A DNA stretch of 64,000 nucleotides from DATJKD01 sp963728295 (lineage in GTDB: Bacteria; Pseudomonadota; Gammaproteobacteria; Steroidobacterales; Steroidobacteraceae). The stretch spans positions 186,001 to 250,000 of the forward strand of contig CAVSKB010000006.1 of NCBI GenBank assembly GCA_963728295.1, given 5' to 3'. The position numbers and the translations under genes were made by a program. This document shows, piece by piece, positions 27,809 to 37,181 of the stretch (positions are counted from its first letter, which is position 1; each line of letters starts with the position of its first letter). Under the pieces are notes generated by a model. That model was not told the origin of the DNA and ran no database searches. It saw only the letters and a list, made by a program, of their open reading frames with translations.

Positions 27809-28210
27809 TCAGGTCCTGGCTCCGTAATCGGCGTAGCTCTTCTCCTCGACCAGTGTCGACCCCAGCCGGGTGTTTATCCGCTTCTTGATCGCCGCACGCT
27901 CGTCGTTTGTCACATATACCGCGCGGGCCAGCTCGACGAACTCCCGGTCGAATCGGGCATCCCTCTCCTTGTCGCGGATCTGGTCCTCGATCACCCAGAG
28001 CTTCTCGTTGACCGCGCGCAGACCCGCCCACTCCGTGCCGATGTCCGCCTTGACCCAGGGCGAGGCCTGCCAGGTTTCCATTAGCAGCCCGAGCTCTGTA
28101 CGCACGTTTGCGAGCTTGACGGCATCCCTGATCCGCTGCGACTTGATCTCGAGGATCGTGATCTTGTCGATCAGCTCGCCAGGGGAAACCGGCACCAGGA
28201 GCTCAGTCAT
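27809..28210 (-). CDS. DUF6165 family protein
   Basis: 133 residues starting MTELLVPVSPGELIDKITIL, the characteristic DUF6165 opening, followed by a charged helical body (RTELGLLMETW, LWVIEDQIRDKERD, YVTNDERAAIKKRIN). Members occur in LPS/O-antigen loci, but no activity is established. Convergent with the CHCC gene. The Lys/Arg-rich C-terminus resembles coiled-coil regulators of polysaccharide synthesis (inference). Confidence 0.82.
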   Translation of the reverse strand: MTELLVPVSPGELIDKITILEIKSQRIRDAVKLANVRTELGLLMETWQASPWVKADIGTEWAGLRAVNEKLWVIEDQIRDKERDARFDREFVELARAVYVTNDERAAIKKRINTRLGSTLVEEKSYADYGART

Positions 28211-28281
28211 GGCGGAACCTCGTGCACCGACGGTTGCACGATCGCGATTATAGAGGGCGCCTCGTCATGGACGCCGGATCC

Positions 28282-29283
28282 TCAGCGTCGGTTGATCGCG
28301 GCGCTGCAGATGCGCTCGAGCAGCTCGGAAAACGCGATGCCGGCCGCCGCCGCCGCCTGCGGCAGCAGACTCGTCGCCGTCATACCCGGCAGCGAGTTCG
28401 CCTCGAGGCACCAGGGCCGCCCCTCGTCGTCCTGTCGGAAATCGATCCGGCTGTAGGCGCCGAGCTTCAGCACGGCGTGGGCGCGGAGCGCGTAATCCTG
28501 CATCGCGGCCGCAACCTCGCCGGCAATCTCCGCCGGAAAGACTTCGCGGGCGCCTCCGGCCTGGTACTTGGACGCGTAGTCGAACACCTCACCGGGCACG
28601 ATGATCTCGCCGACGGGCAGGGCTCGACCGTCGAGTATCCCGACGGTGAATTCGCGACCCGCGGCGAACCGTTCGATCATCACCTCGTCGTCGTACCTGA
28701 GTGCATGCTCGATCGCAGCGGCGAGCTTCGTGGGCTCGCTGACGACGCTCAATCCGACGGTCGAGCCCTGTTTGTTGGGCTTGACGACGACGGGCCACCC
28801 GAGCGCCTCGTCCACGGCGGCCGCCGTCACGGGCGTCATGACCCAGTCCGGAGTAGGGACGCCGACGGAGCGAAACAGTCGCTTTGACAGCTCCTTGTCC
28901 ATCGCGGCCGAACTCGCAAGATGATTGCTGCCCGTGTACGCAAGGCCGGCCAGGTCGAGCATCGCCTGCATCCGTCCATCCTCGCCCGCGCCGCCGTGCA
29001 GCGCGAGAAACACGACATCGACGTCACGGATATCGAACGCGACAGGGGACAGGTCGATGGCGTGCTCGCGTACGCTCGCGATCTCGCCAGCCGACGGCGG
29101 ATCCGGCGCGACCCCAGCCGTCAGCAATCTCCGTTCGTCAGGAGGCGTCAATCTCCCTGTTGCGGTGTCGACCGCGAACACCTCGTGACCACGGCCGCGC
29201 AACGCTGGAATCACCTGCGCGGCGCTTGCGATCGAAACATCGCGCTCCTCGCTGGTACCGCCGAACAGGACGGCAATCCTCAT
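28282..29283 (-). CDS. ddl: D-alanine--D-alanine ligase
   Basis: 333 residues. ATP-grasp enzyme forming D-Ala-D-Ala for peptidoglycan precursors. Motifs: VLFGGTSEERDVSI, FLALHGGAGEDGRMQ, VVKPNKQGSTVGLS, SRIDFRQD and CLEANSLPGMTATSL. The start overlaps the glnE stop by 4 nt (ATGA), giving a glnE-ddl pair. It is not in a mur cluster, unlike ddlB. Confidence 0.94.
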   Translation of the reverse strand: MRIAVLFGGTSEERDVSIASAAQVIPALRGRGHEVFAVDTATGRLTPPDERRLLTAGVAPDPPSAGEIASVREHAIDLSPVAFDIRDVDVVFLALHGGAGEDGRMQAMLDLAGLAYTGSNHLASSAAMDKELSKRLFRSVGVPTPDWVMTPVTAAAVDEALGWPVVVKPNKQGSTVGLSVVSEPTKLAAAIEHALRYDDEVMIERFAAGREFTVGILDGRALPVGEIIVPGEVFDYASKYQAGGAREVFPAEIAGEVAAAMQDYALRAHAVLKLGAYSRIDFRQDDEGRPWCLEANSLPGMTATSLLPQAAAAAGIAFSELLERICSAAINRR

Positions 29284-32160
29284 GTCTCCTCCATCGTCGC
29301 CCGCCAGATCCGGTTCACCGCAGCGCTTTCCGCGGCGAATTCGCCGGCAGGCACGAGGCTGCCACCCGATTCCAGCGACAGGTGATGGATGCGCTGCCGA
29401 TACACACGGTACGCACCCGTGAGAATATCCACCGTCGCCTGCGGCACGAGATCCACGGAGGCCAGCGATTCGAGCTGCCGGATGACGTCGGGAAACATCA
29501 CCAGCTCTGCATGGAGTCCCGACCAGCGGAGCGTCCAGTACTGCGCAAGAAACTCGATGTCGGCGATCCCGCCGTGGTCCTGCTTCAGGTCGAATTCGCC
29601 ACCGGTCGTGCGCGAGCGCTCCGCCCGCATTCGCTCGCGCATTCCGCGCACGTCCTCGCGCAGGGTGTCGCGTCGCACGGCCTCGCGGAGCAGCTCGATG
29701 CGCAGCGCCTCGAACCGTGCGCGCAGCGCCGGCGCGCCCGCGACGGCGCGGGCGCGGAGCAGCGCCTGGTGTTCCCAGGTCCAGGCATCACTGCGCTGGT
29801 ACTGCTCGAAGCCCGAGATGCTCTGCGCCAGCAGGCCGCCCTTCCCGCTCGGCCGAAGGCGCGTGTCCACCTCGTAGAGCCGGCCGGCCGCGGAATGCAC
29901 AGTAAGCAGATGCACGAGGCGCTGCACTAGACGCAGGAAGAACACGCTGTTCTCGACGGCGGCCGGACCCGTCGTGCGCTCGACGTCGCCGGCCGAGTCG
30001 TGGAGGAAGACGAGATCCAGGTCGGACCCGTACCCGAGCTCGTAGCCGCCGAACTTGCCGTAGGCGACGACGATCAGGCCGGCCGGCACGGGGCCAGCCT
30101 CGCCGCCTCGCTCGGGCTGGCCGTGGCGCGAGGTGATCTGCACCCAGGCGAGATCGAGGGCTTCCTGCACGATCAGCTCTGCGATGTCGGTGAGGCGATC
30201 GCTCACTTTCATGATGGGCAGCCGACCGCTCAGGTCCGCCACCGCGACGCGGAACACGGCGGCGCGCTGGAACTGCCGCAGCAGCTCCACCTGGTGCTCG
30301 GGGTCCTCGGCTCCGGCGCCGGCCATCCGGCTGCGAAGCTCCGCCGCGAATTCCTCGCGCTCCGGGATAGTCTCGATCAGCCGCGCATCGAGCAGCTCAT
30401 CGAGCAGCAGCGGAAAGGCCGCAATCTGCTCGGCGAGAAACCCGGACTGCGCGCACAGATCGACCAGGCGGGAGAGCGCAAGCGCGTTCTCGTTGAGCAA
30501 TGCGAGGTACACGGTCCGACCGCCGATGCGCTCCAGAACGTGCAGCACCCGGTTGAGCGCGGTTGACTCCGAATCGCGTCCCGCGATCCGTTGCAGCAGC
30601 TTCGGCAGCAGTGTCGTGAGCCGGCGTCGGCCCGTCGCGTCCAGCCTCCGGAGATATGCGCTCTCGCGCAGCTGCGCGAGGCTCTTGAGCACCGGCTCGA
30701 CGGCCAGCACCGCCCGTATCTCGCAACAGGCGTACGCGACGCATGTCGTCGAGCTCGGGCTCGAGGATGCGCTCGAGCTCGCGCGCGGACCCGTTGCCGG
30801 CCTCCGTCTGCGCCGGACCAAAGACCAGTGTGCGGAAGTGGGTGCTGACGCGATCCCGGTGTCCACCCAACTCGGCCGCGAACTCCGCCCAACCCGCGGC
30901 GCCCATGGTCGCCGCCAGACGCGCCCGTCCCGCCTCGTCCGACGGCAGCTCGTGCGTCTGCTCGTCGTTCCACTGCTGCAGGCGATTCTCGACGCGGCGC
31001 AGGTAGCGATACGCCGCGCCCAGCTCGACGACCGCCGCGGTGGGCAGCAGCTTCTGACCGGCAAGCAGCGACAGTGCGGTGAGCAGACTGCGGGTCTGAA
31101 GCCGAGGATCGCTGCCACCGCGGATCAGCTGGTATGCCTGCACGATGAACTCGATCTCCCGTATGCCGCCCGGGCCGAGCTTGATGTTGTCCTTGAGCTC
31201 GCGCCGCTCGACTTCGCGCTCGATCAGCTCCTTCATCGCGCGCAGCGAGTCGAACACGCCGAAGTCGAGATAACGCCGGTAGACGAAGGGGCGCAGCACG
31301 TTGCGGTACAGCTCCTCGAAGCGCAACGCGCCCGCGATCGGCCGCGCCTTGACATAGGCGTAGCGCTCCCAGTCGCGTCCATGCTGCTGCAGGTAATCCT
31401 CGAACGCTCCGAAGCTGACCACGAGCGGGCCCGATTCGCCGAACGGCCGCAGGCGCAGATCCACCCGGTAGACGAAACCCTCGTGCGTAACCGTGCCCAG
31501 GAGCTGCGCGACGCGTCGACCGAGCCGGTTGAAGTACTCCTCGTGCGTGAGTGGGCGCCGTCCGTTGGTCTCGCCGTGCTCCGCGAACAGGAACACCAGG
31601 TCGATGTCCGACGAGAAATTGAGCTCGCCGCCGCCAAGCTTGCCCATCCCGAGCACGAGCAGCGGCAGCGGCGTGCCGTCCGCGCGCCGTGGCGCGCCGT
31701 GGCGGGCGGCGAGCTCGCGATCCGCGCGTGCGCAGGCCGTGGCGATACACACATCGGCGAGCAGCGATAGCTCCCGAAGGACTGTTTCGATGTCCGCGAG
31801 CCCCGCGAGATCGCGCCACGCGATGCGTGCAAGCTGGCTGCGGCGGAACCGGCGTAGTCCGTCCAGGAACTGCTGATCGTCGGCGTCCGCAACGATCGCT
31901 TCCAGCAGCTGGTCGCCCAGCCAGCGTTCGTCGGCGGCTTCGTGCAAGTGCCCCGCCCGCGCGAGCAAGCTCAGCCAGCCTGGATCTCGCAGGCAGGCGT
32001 CGGCAACGAACTCGCTCCCCATCCAGACGCGCGGCAGCGCGGCGCGCACGGCGGCGTCCAGGTCGTCGACGGCGGCGGTCGCGGCCAGGCGTTCGATCTT
32101 CTCCTCGATTGCCGGACGGAGTGCTGCAGGGATCGATTCCAGGTCGAAACCCGTGCTCAT
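29280..32160 (-). CDS. glnE: glutamine synthetase adenylyltransferase/adenylyl-removase GlnE (frame interrupted once)
   Basis: Two adjoining frames give a complete ~960-residue GlnE. The N-terminal adenylyl-removing half (MGKLGGGELNFSSDIDLVFL) runs from 32160 to about 30740. The C-terminal adenylyltransferase half (YGKFGGYELGYGSDLDLVFL; KQDHGGIADIEFL) runs to 29280. Dropping one base near 30738-30745, between RRVRLL and IRAVLAVEP, joins them. GlnE controls glutamine synthetase by reversible adenylylation in response to PII and glutamine. Both halves are otherwise intact, so an assembly indel is more likely than a real split. Overlaps ddl by 4 nt and is preceded by the MFS gene. Confidence 0.88.
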
Positions 32161-32164
32161 CTGG

Positions 32165-33409
32165 TCAGCGTCCTGCGCCCGCACGCGGCACGCTGGCCAC
32201 GTTGAGGCCGATCAGCCAGGCGACCGCGAGCAGCAGCGCGGCGAGGTAGAACGGCGCGCCTGGAATCTGCCAGCGATTGTCGGCGCTGATGAAGGTCGCG
32301 AACGTCAGTGTGAAGAGTGCCGGACCGATCATCGCGGCGATGCCGAGCACCGCGCCGTTCGCGCCCTGCAGTTCTCCCTGCTGCCGCGGATCGACCAGGC
32401 GCGTCATCAGGCCCTGCGCGGAGGGGCCGGAGAGGCCCCAAAGCGCGACCAGCGGTATCACCGAAAGAAACACCGCGCCCGTGGGAGCGAATGCATAGGC
32501 AACAAAGCCTGCAACGCCGAACGTAAGGCCGGTCAGGAGCGTCAGGCGCTCGCCCAGGCGTGCGACGAGCGGTCCCACCAGCGCGCCCTGCACGATCGCG
32601 GAGCTCATGCCGATGAGCGCTAGCGAGAGTCCGACCGTGCGTTCCTGCCAGCCATAGCGAAAGCCGGCGTACAGGACGAAGACCGACGGCAATACCGCGT
32701 GCGCCAGGTTGCTGAGAAAGGCTATGGTCGCGAGCCGCATGAGCCCGGGCCGCGAGCGCAGCAGCCTGAGCGAGCCGACCGGGTTCGCCCGCCGCCACTC
32801 GAAGGCGCGGCGGCGGTCAGGCGGAAGCGATTCCGGCAGCACGAAAAGACCGTAGAGGCCGTTCAGAAGGCTCAAGCCGGCGGCCGCCCAGAACGGCAGC
32901 CTCGGATCGATTCCCCCCAGCAGGCCACCGAGTGCCGGCCCGAGCACGAAGCCCAGGCCGAACGCGATGCCGGTGACGCCAAACGCCGAAGCTCGCTTCT
33001 CGACGGGCGTCACGTCGGCGACATAGGCCATGCTGGTGCTGATGCTGGCCGCGGTTATGCCCGAGATCACGCGCCCGACGAAGAGCCACGCGAGATTCGG
33101 CGCAAGCGCCATCAGGACGTAATCCAGTCCGAGACCGAAATTGGACAGCAGGATGACCGGCCGGCGACCGAAGCGGTCAGACAGCGAGCCCATGATCGGC
33201 ATGAACACGAACTGCATGAGCGCCCAGACGACGCCGAACACACCGAAGATGCGGGCGGCGGCTGCCGTGTCCTCGTTTACGAAGTCCTCGACCAGCTTCG
33301 GCAGGACCGGAACGACCACGCCGATCGCCATCATGTCGAGCGCGATGGTGACGAAGATGAAGACCAGCGCCGCACGGCGCGGTCCCTGCGCGCTCACGAT
33401 CGAAACCAT
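32165..33409 (-). CDS. MFS transporter, TetA-like (TCR/Tet family)
   Basis: About 414 residues from ATG 33409, 12 membrane helices. Motif A GSLSDRFGRRPVIL after TM2 and the TM5-region ITAASISTSMAYVADVTP with GLGFVLGPALGG (motif C) are those of drug:H+ antiporters of the TetA type, here probably an efflux pump of unknown specificity. TM4-TM5 sequence FVGRVISGITAAS is conserved. Its stop lies 4 nt before the glnE start. Confidence 0.9.
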   Translation of the reverse strand: MVSIVSAQGPRRAALVFIFVTIALDMMAIGVVVPVLPKLVEDFVNEDTAAAARIFGVFGVVWALMQFVFMPIMGSLSDRFGRRPVILLSNFGLGLDYVLMALAPNLAWLFVGRVISGITAASISTSMAYVADVTPVEKRASAFGVTGIAFGLGFVLGPALGGLLGGIDPRLPFWAAAGLSLLNGLYGLFVLPESLPPDRRRAFEWRRANPVGSLRLLRSRPGLMRLATIAFLSNLAHAVLPSVFVLYAGFRYGWQERTVGLSLALIGMSSAIVQGALVGPLVARLGERLTLLTGLTFGVAGFVAYAFAPTGAVFLSVIPLVALWGLSGPSAQGLMTRLVDPRQQGELQGANGAVLGIAAMIGPALFTLTFATFISADNRWQIPGAPFYLAALLLAVAWLIGLNVASVPRAGAGR

Positions 33410-33518
33410 GATGGGTTCGGGATCATCCGGGCTGCGCCCGAACCTGTCCACCTTCGAGCGGGCTCATCGGCCGGGAATGCGGGCTTCTGCCAGAATTGCG
33501 CCGACCAGGAGGACCCGC

Positions 33519-34247
33519 ATGAAGGTGAGCACAGCGATCGACAGCCGCATGAGTTGTCGCGCATTCCTGCCGACGCCGGTTTCGGAATCGACCGTGCGCA
33601 CGATCCTCGAGACCGCGAAGCGCGCGCCGTCGGGTGGCAACCTGCAGCCCTGGCATTGCCACGTGCTCACCGGCGAGCCGCTGGCGCGCTTCCTCGATGT
33701 CATCGGCAAGCGGCTCGCGCACCATCCGCGGGGCGAGGGTGCGGAGTACGACGTCTATCCGCCCGGCCTGACCGAGCCGTATCGCGGCCGGCGCTACAAG
33801 TGCGGCGAGGACATGTACGCGACGATCGGTGTCGTGCGTGAGGACAAGCCGGCACGGCTGCGCCAGTTCGCGCGCAACTACGGATTCTTTGGCGCCCCGG
33901 TGGGAATGTTCTTCTGCATCGATCGGCAGATGGGCCCGCCGCAATGGGCCGATCTGGGCATGTACATGCAGAGCGTGATGCTGCTCGCGCGTGAGCATGG
34001 GCTGCATACCTGTCCGCAGGAGGCCTGGGCGGTGTGGCACCAGGCTGTCGCCGAGTTCCTGGCGCTGCCCCCGACGATGATGCTCTTCTCCGGCATGGCG
34101 CTCGGCTACCGCGACGAGGCGGCCCTCATCAACCGGCTGCGGACTGACCGGGCCCCGCTCGAGGAATTTGCCAGCCTGCAGGGGTTCCCGGCGTCGGAAA
34201 ATCTGACAAAAGCACAGCCGCCCGATCCCCGGCCAGCGTCGTCGTGA
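33519..34247 (+). CDS. nitroreductase family protein
   Basis: 242 residues; AGGAGG 6 nt before ATG 33519 decides the start. FMN-binding residues are expected in SRMSCRAFLPTPV and APSGGNLQPWHCHVL (family R-S-R and PSGxNxQPW motifs), and in the C-terminal MALGYRDE. It reduces nitro compounds or quinones with NAD(P)H. Divergent from the MFS gene, which could be functionally related in detoxification (inference). Confidence 0.93.
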   Translation: MKVSTAIDSRMSCRAFLPTPVSESTVRTILETAKRAPSGGNLQPWHCHVLTGEPLARFLDVIGKRLAHHPRGEGAEYDVYPPGLTEPYRGRRYKCGEDMYATIGVVREDKPARLRQFARNYGFFGAPVGMFFCIDRQMGPPQWADLGMYMQSVMLLAREHGLHTCPQEAWAVWHQAVAEFLALPPTMMLFSGMALGYRDEAALINRLRTDRAPLEEFASLQGFPASENLTKAQPPDPRPASS

Positions 34248-34476
34248 GTCGTATCACGCGTTTCGAACTTGTGAACCACGTCACAAGAAAAGGCGCTTGT
34301 TGCGCAGAAGCAACGTGGGGGTCCCTGTCGCCACAATTGACAGCAGTCCACGCCCGGCAGCGGCCCCGGACACAGTCTAATAATTAACTGCCTGATCCAT
34401 AACGTATTCCTCTCCTTGGCACGAAGCCTGCACTACTCAGGGCGCACGGACGAGTACCCGCACAGGAGATGGTCAA
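34248..34476. other. intergenic region before the small-protein gene
   Basis: 229 nt without a gene. It holds an inverted repeat CTTGTGA-N6-TCACAAG (34268-34287) followed by AAAA, a second small hairpin around GTTGC...GCAAC (34296-34314), and a sigma-54-type promoter at 34416-34432 (listed separately). A TTGACA at 34337 has no matching -10 at 16-18 nt. Confidence 0.6.
34416..34432 (+). promoter_or_regulatory. sigma-54-type promoter (-24/-12)
   Basis: TTGGCACGAAGCCTGCA matches the RpoN consensus YTGGCACG-N4-TTGCW, with GG and GC exactly 10 nt apart (GG 34418-34419, GC 34430-34431). The transcription start would fall near 34443, about 34 nt before the ATG at 34477. An enhancer-binding site cannot be recognised. 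One mismatch (C for T in TTGC). Confidence 0.6.
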
Positions 34477-34668
34477 ATGAGCCTCAGCTGGATCAGTAAC
34501 CGCAGCATGCGCGTTTCGCCCCGGGCCAGGCTGGTCGACGACGGCGCGGCCGAGGCCCTGCGCAGGAAGCTCGAAGCGATCGAGTGGCGTCCGCAGAATG
34601 GCTTCCTGAAGGACCAGGTCATCGAAAAAGACGAACTCACGAGCGTGCGCGCACCGCGCGCCGCCTGA
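34477..34668 (+). CDS. small protein of unknown function, own promoter and terminator
   Basis: 63 residues (MSLSWISNRSMRVSPR...). GGAG is 10 nt before the ATG. The middle is an amphipathic helix (GAAEALRRKLEAIEW), followed by RPQNGFLKDQVIEKDEL. No signal peptide, no metal motif, and no family I recognise. It is monocistronic: a sigma-54-type promoter lies upstream and a rho-independent terminator 20 nt after the stop. This supports a real, regulated gene. Function unknown. Confidence 0.65.
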   Translation: MSLSWISNRSMRVSPRARLVDDGAAEALRRKLEAIEWRPQNGFLKDQVIEKDELTSVRAPRAA

Positions 34669-34687
34669 CCCCAGGCTGACCTTTACC

Positions 34688-34724
34688 GCCCCGGGTTCCG
34701 ACGAGGGACCGGGGCGCTTCTTTT
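34688..34724 (+). terminator. rho-independent terminator of the small-protein gene
   Basis: Stem GCCCCGG (34688-34694) pairing with CCGGGGC (34709-34715), 14-nt loop, then GCTTCTTTT. The stem is fully paired and GC-only, typical of an intrinsic terminator, and lies 20 nt after the 63-residue ORF. Confidence 0.8.
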
Positions 34725-34848
34725 GCGGTCGTCGCTCAGGACCACCCGATGGGGCTTCATGCCCAACGGGTCTGCCCGGCGCACCGTGATTTGCGAGAAT
34801 GAAGGACGGTCGCGCGCCCGCGTCCATCTCATCGCTTCCGACCTCAAC

Positions 34849-35778
34849 ATGAGCGCTCAGAACCCCAGAGCGGCGGTGGCGCCATCCGCCGCGGCGCAGC
34901 ACCGCAGCGGTCTCATCGCCGCCATCAGCGCCTTTGCATTCTGGGGCGTCTTTCCGCTCTATCTGAATCTGCTCGCCGCCGTTCCGGCGCTCCAGATCCT
35001 GGCGCACCGGATCGTGTGGTGCTGCGCCTTCGTCATCGCGTGGGTTGCGGTGCGCGGCGAGCTCGGAACGATACGCGCGGCGCTCGCAAATCCCGGCACG
35101 AGACTGCGCCTGGCCGCATCGGGGACGCTGATCAGCATCAACTGGCTCACCTATGTCTGGGCGGTCAACAACGGCCACGTGGTCGATGCGAGCCTCGGCT
35201 ACTTCATCAACCCCCTGGTCAGCGTTGTGCTGGGCGTAGCGGTGCTGTCCGAGCGGCTGAATCGAGCGCAATGGACGGCGGTCGCGCTCGCCGCAGCGGC
35301 CGTGATCTATCTCGCGATCGTCACCGGGCGGCTACCGTGGATCTCGCTCGTTCTCGCGCTGTCCTTCGGCCTTTACGGGCTCATACGCAAGGTCGTCGCC
35401 GTCGACTCCCTGCCGGCACTCGCGGCGGAAACCCTGCTGCTCACGCCGCTGGCCGGGGCTTACCTGCTCTGGCTGGGGATGCAGGGCACGGGAGCCTTCG
35501 GCCGGCTGGGCAGCGGGACCGACCTGTTGCTGCTCGGGAGCGGCATCGCCACCGCCGTGCCGCTCGCACTCTTCGCGTACGGCGCGCGCCGCATTCCGCT
35601 GTCGACCGTCGGTCTGACGCAATACCTGGCGCCGTCCATGCAGCTGCTGCTCGGCGTTTTCTTCTTCGGCGAGCCCTTCCCGCGCGCCCGCGCCATCGGC
35701 TTTATCCTGATCTGGTGCGCGCTCGCGATCTACGCCGCAGATGGACTGCGCCGCAGCCGCGCCGCGGCGCAAGTCTGA
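34849..35778 (+). CDS. rarD: EamA family transporter RarD
   Basis: 309 residues from ATG 34849. Ten membrane helices in two EamA repeats; the RarD-specific opening SGLIAAISAFAFWGVFPLYL, ILAHRIVWC, LGYFINPLVSVVLGV and TVGLTQYLAPSMQLLLGVF are present. Predicted inner-membrane permease, reported in some bacteria as linked to chloramphenicol sensitivity. An in-frame ATG 14 codons earlier does not exist, and farther starts would lack the family N-terminus. Confidence 0.93.
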   Translation: MSAQNPRAAVAPSAAAQHRSGLIAAISAFAFWGVFPLYLNLLAAVPALQILAHRIVWCCAFVIAWVAVRGELGTIRAALANPGTRLRLAASGTLISINWLTYVWAVNNGHVVDASLGYFINPLVSVVLGVAVLSERLNRAQWTAVALAAAAVIYLAIVTGRLPWISLVLALSFGLYGLIRKVVAVDSLPALAAETLLLTPLAGAYLLWLGMQGTGAFGRLGSGTDLLLLGSGIATAVPLALFAYGARRIPLSTVGLTQYLAPSMQLLLGVFFFGEPFPRARAIGFILIWCALAIYAADGLRRSRAAAQV

Positions 35779-35783
35779 GAATC

Positions 35784-36158
35784 TCAGGCCGCGCTGACGA
35801 AAATTGCCACCGAGCTCGCGATAGCAACGAACCACGCGATCGAACGCAACGTCGCGAGGTCCGCCAGGTAGAGCCCGAGATAGGCGAGCCGCGCCCCGAC
35901 GAACACCATGGCCAGCAAGTCGACGCGGGCCTGCGGTGCGCCCAGCATCTGGGCGACGATCACCGCCGCCGCGAACAGCGGGAACGCCTCGAAACTGTTG
36001 AGCTGCGCGGCATTTGCGCGGCGGCGAAAGCCGGACTGGCTGCCGAGCCAGTCGCGCGGGTTGGCGTTGTCGAACTTGGCGCCGCCGATCTTGGCGGTCA
36101 GAGTCGCCGCGTAGGGCAGCAGGCCCGCGATCAATACGCACCAGAGTGCCGTGGTCAC
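35784..36158 (-). CDS. MAPEG family membrane protein
   Basis: 124 residues with four hydrophobic helices. MAPEG features: NPRDWLGSQSGFRRRANAAQLNSFEAFPLF at the second helix (Asn/Glu/Phe cluster) and ARLAYLGLYLADLATLRS in the third. Members are membrane-associated glutathione/eicosanoid-type proteins, with unknown roles in bacteria. Convergent with rarD, separated by 5 nt. Confidence 0.9.
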   Translation of the reverse strand: MTTALWCVLIAGLLPYAATLTAKIGGAKFDNANPRDWLGSQSGFRRRANAAQLNSFEAFPLFAAAVIVAQMLGAPQARVDLLAMVFVGARLAYLGLYLADLATLRSIAWFVAIASSVAIFVSAA

Positions 36159-36225
36159 CGCTCCCCCTTTCGTTTTGGTCCGGCCCGTCCGCGGCCGAGA
36201 ATAGCCGATCCGGCCGGCGGGCGGG

Positions 36226-36759
36226 TCACCGTGCGGGACGGAGCGTGAGAATCAGGCTGATCTCCTCGAGTGACGGGATGAGCGCCTCGTAGATCTGGGC
36301 GTCACGGGAATCGGGCGGATAGGGATTTGTGCTGCCCTGCGCGGCGATGACAGTGAGCGACGGCGAGCTCGCCACTTCCGTACCGGGTGCCGGCTCCGGG
36401 CTCGAGGACAGGCGCAACCAGGCGGCTCGGGGGATTACCGCCGCGTAGAAGAGGCTGACTTCCGGATTGGCCGGCTCTTCGGGAACATAATCGATGACCA
36501 CCCAGCGCTCGGCGAACCGCTGGCGCACCCAGGCGGACGGTCCGGTCTCGGTGCTGACACGCAGCCGCCGCATCGGCCAGTCCTGAGGCAGACGCAAGCG
36601 AAGACCGCTCGCCGGATCGAAGAATTCGCAGGTCTCGAGGCCCGCGTCGTCGCAGCCCAGCTCCCCCGACGGCGGCAGCGCCTCGACGGCCGACGCCGCA
36701 GATGCGATTGCAGTGAGCGGCAGGATCACCGCCCGTTTTAGAGCTGCTTCCATGTTCAA
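36226..36759 (-). CDS. secreted hypothetical protein
   Basis: 177 residues with an apparent signal peptide (AVILPLTAIASAASA). Two early Cys residues (GCDDAGLETCEFF) may form a disulfide. The rest is beta-rich, with LRLRLPQDWPMRRLRV and WVRQRFAERWVVIDYVPE, and ends in IPSLEEISLILTLRPAR. No family recognised. A second ATG two codons in (36753) could be the true start. Confidence 0.6.
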   Translation of the reverse strand: MNMEAALKRAVILPLTAIASAASAVEALPPSGELGCDDAGLETCEFFDPASGLRLRLPQDWPMRRLRVSTETGPSAWVRQRFAERWVVIDYVPEEPANPEVSLFYAAVIPRAAWLRLSSSPEPAPGTEVASSPSLTVIAAQGSTNPYPPDSRDAQIYEALIPSLEEISLILTLRPAR

Positions 36760-36819
36760 ACTGCCGGGGCAGGGGCTACGCTAGTCGCCGGACCCGTAAA
36801 CGGCCGAGGCCCGCGCGCC

Positions 36820-37137
36820 ATGCCCTCAATCCGCTCATCGAGCCGCGCTAGTAACTTGCTGCAGCACCACCGGACACGTGGACGGTCCTATCCTACGCCG
36901 CGTTACTGGGAGCGGCTCTACCAGATGCTGGAGGAAGAGGCCGAGAAACGGGGCAAGACCCCACCGCCGCCACCTCTCACGCATGGACTCGAACACGATC
37001 CGACGGAAGAGGAGAAGATCGAGCGACTGCGCGAGCAGCTCAACTGGGCCGATCGCAACACCCTGCTGCACCAGATCCAGATGTTCTTCGAGGCGATGCC
37101 GCCTTCGGCCTGGGAGAAACTGTCCACCCGAAAGTAA
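36820..37137 (+). CDS. conserved-looking hypothetical protein
   Basis: 105 residues. The region YPTPRYWERLYQMLEEEAEKR, proline run TPPPPPLTHG, and RLREQLNWADRNTLLHQIQMFFE has strongly biased, ordered sequence, unlike random translation of this GC-rich DNA. It reads as helix, Pro-rich linker, helix. No domain recognised. After the stop, AAAGGACGGGGACAGACTTCC resembles a short phrase found near dispersed REP-type elements in other proteobacteria, but only one copy is visible here. Confidence 0.5.
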   Translation: MPSIRSSSRASNLLQHHRTRGRSYPTPRYWERLYQMLEEEAEKRGKTPPPPPLTHGLEHDPTEEEKIERLREQLNWADRNTLLHQIQMFFEAMPPSAWEKLSTRK

Positions 37138-37181
37138 AGGACGGGGACAGACTTCCTGGCGACAAGCCCTACGCCTAAACC

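Noticed and set aside
28884..29930. Plus-strand open frame of 348 codons
   Set aside because: Covers ddl and glnE in antisense; no domain or signal is seen.
34268..34287. Inverted repeat CTTGTGA-N6-TCACAAG as a terminator of the nitroreductase gene
   Set aside because: It is followed by AAAA, not a T-run, on the plus strand. Possible as an operator but not supported.
34337..34342. TTGACA as a sigma-70 promoter for the small-protein gene
   Set aside because: No -10-like hexamer at 15-19 nt. The sigma-54-type site is better placed.
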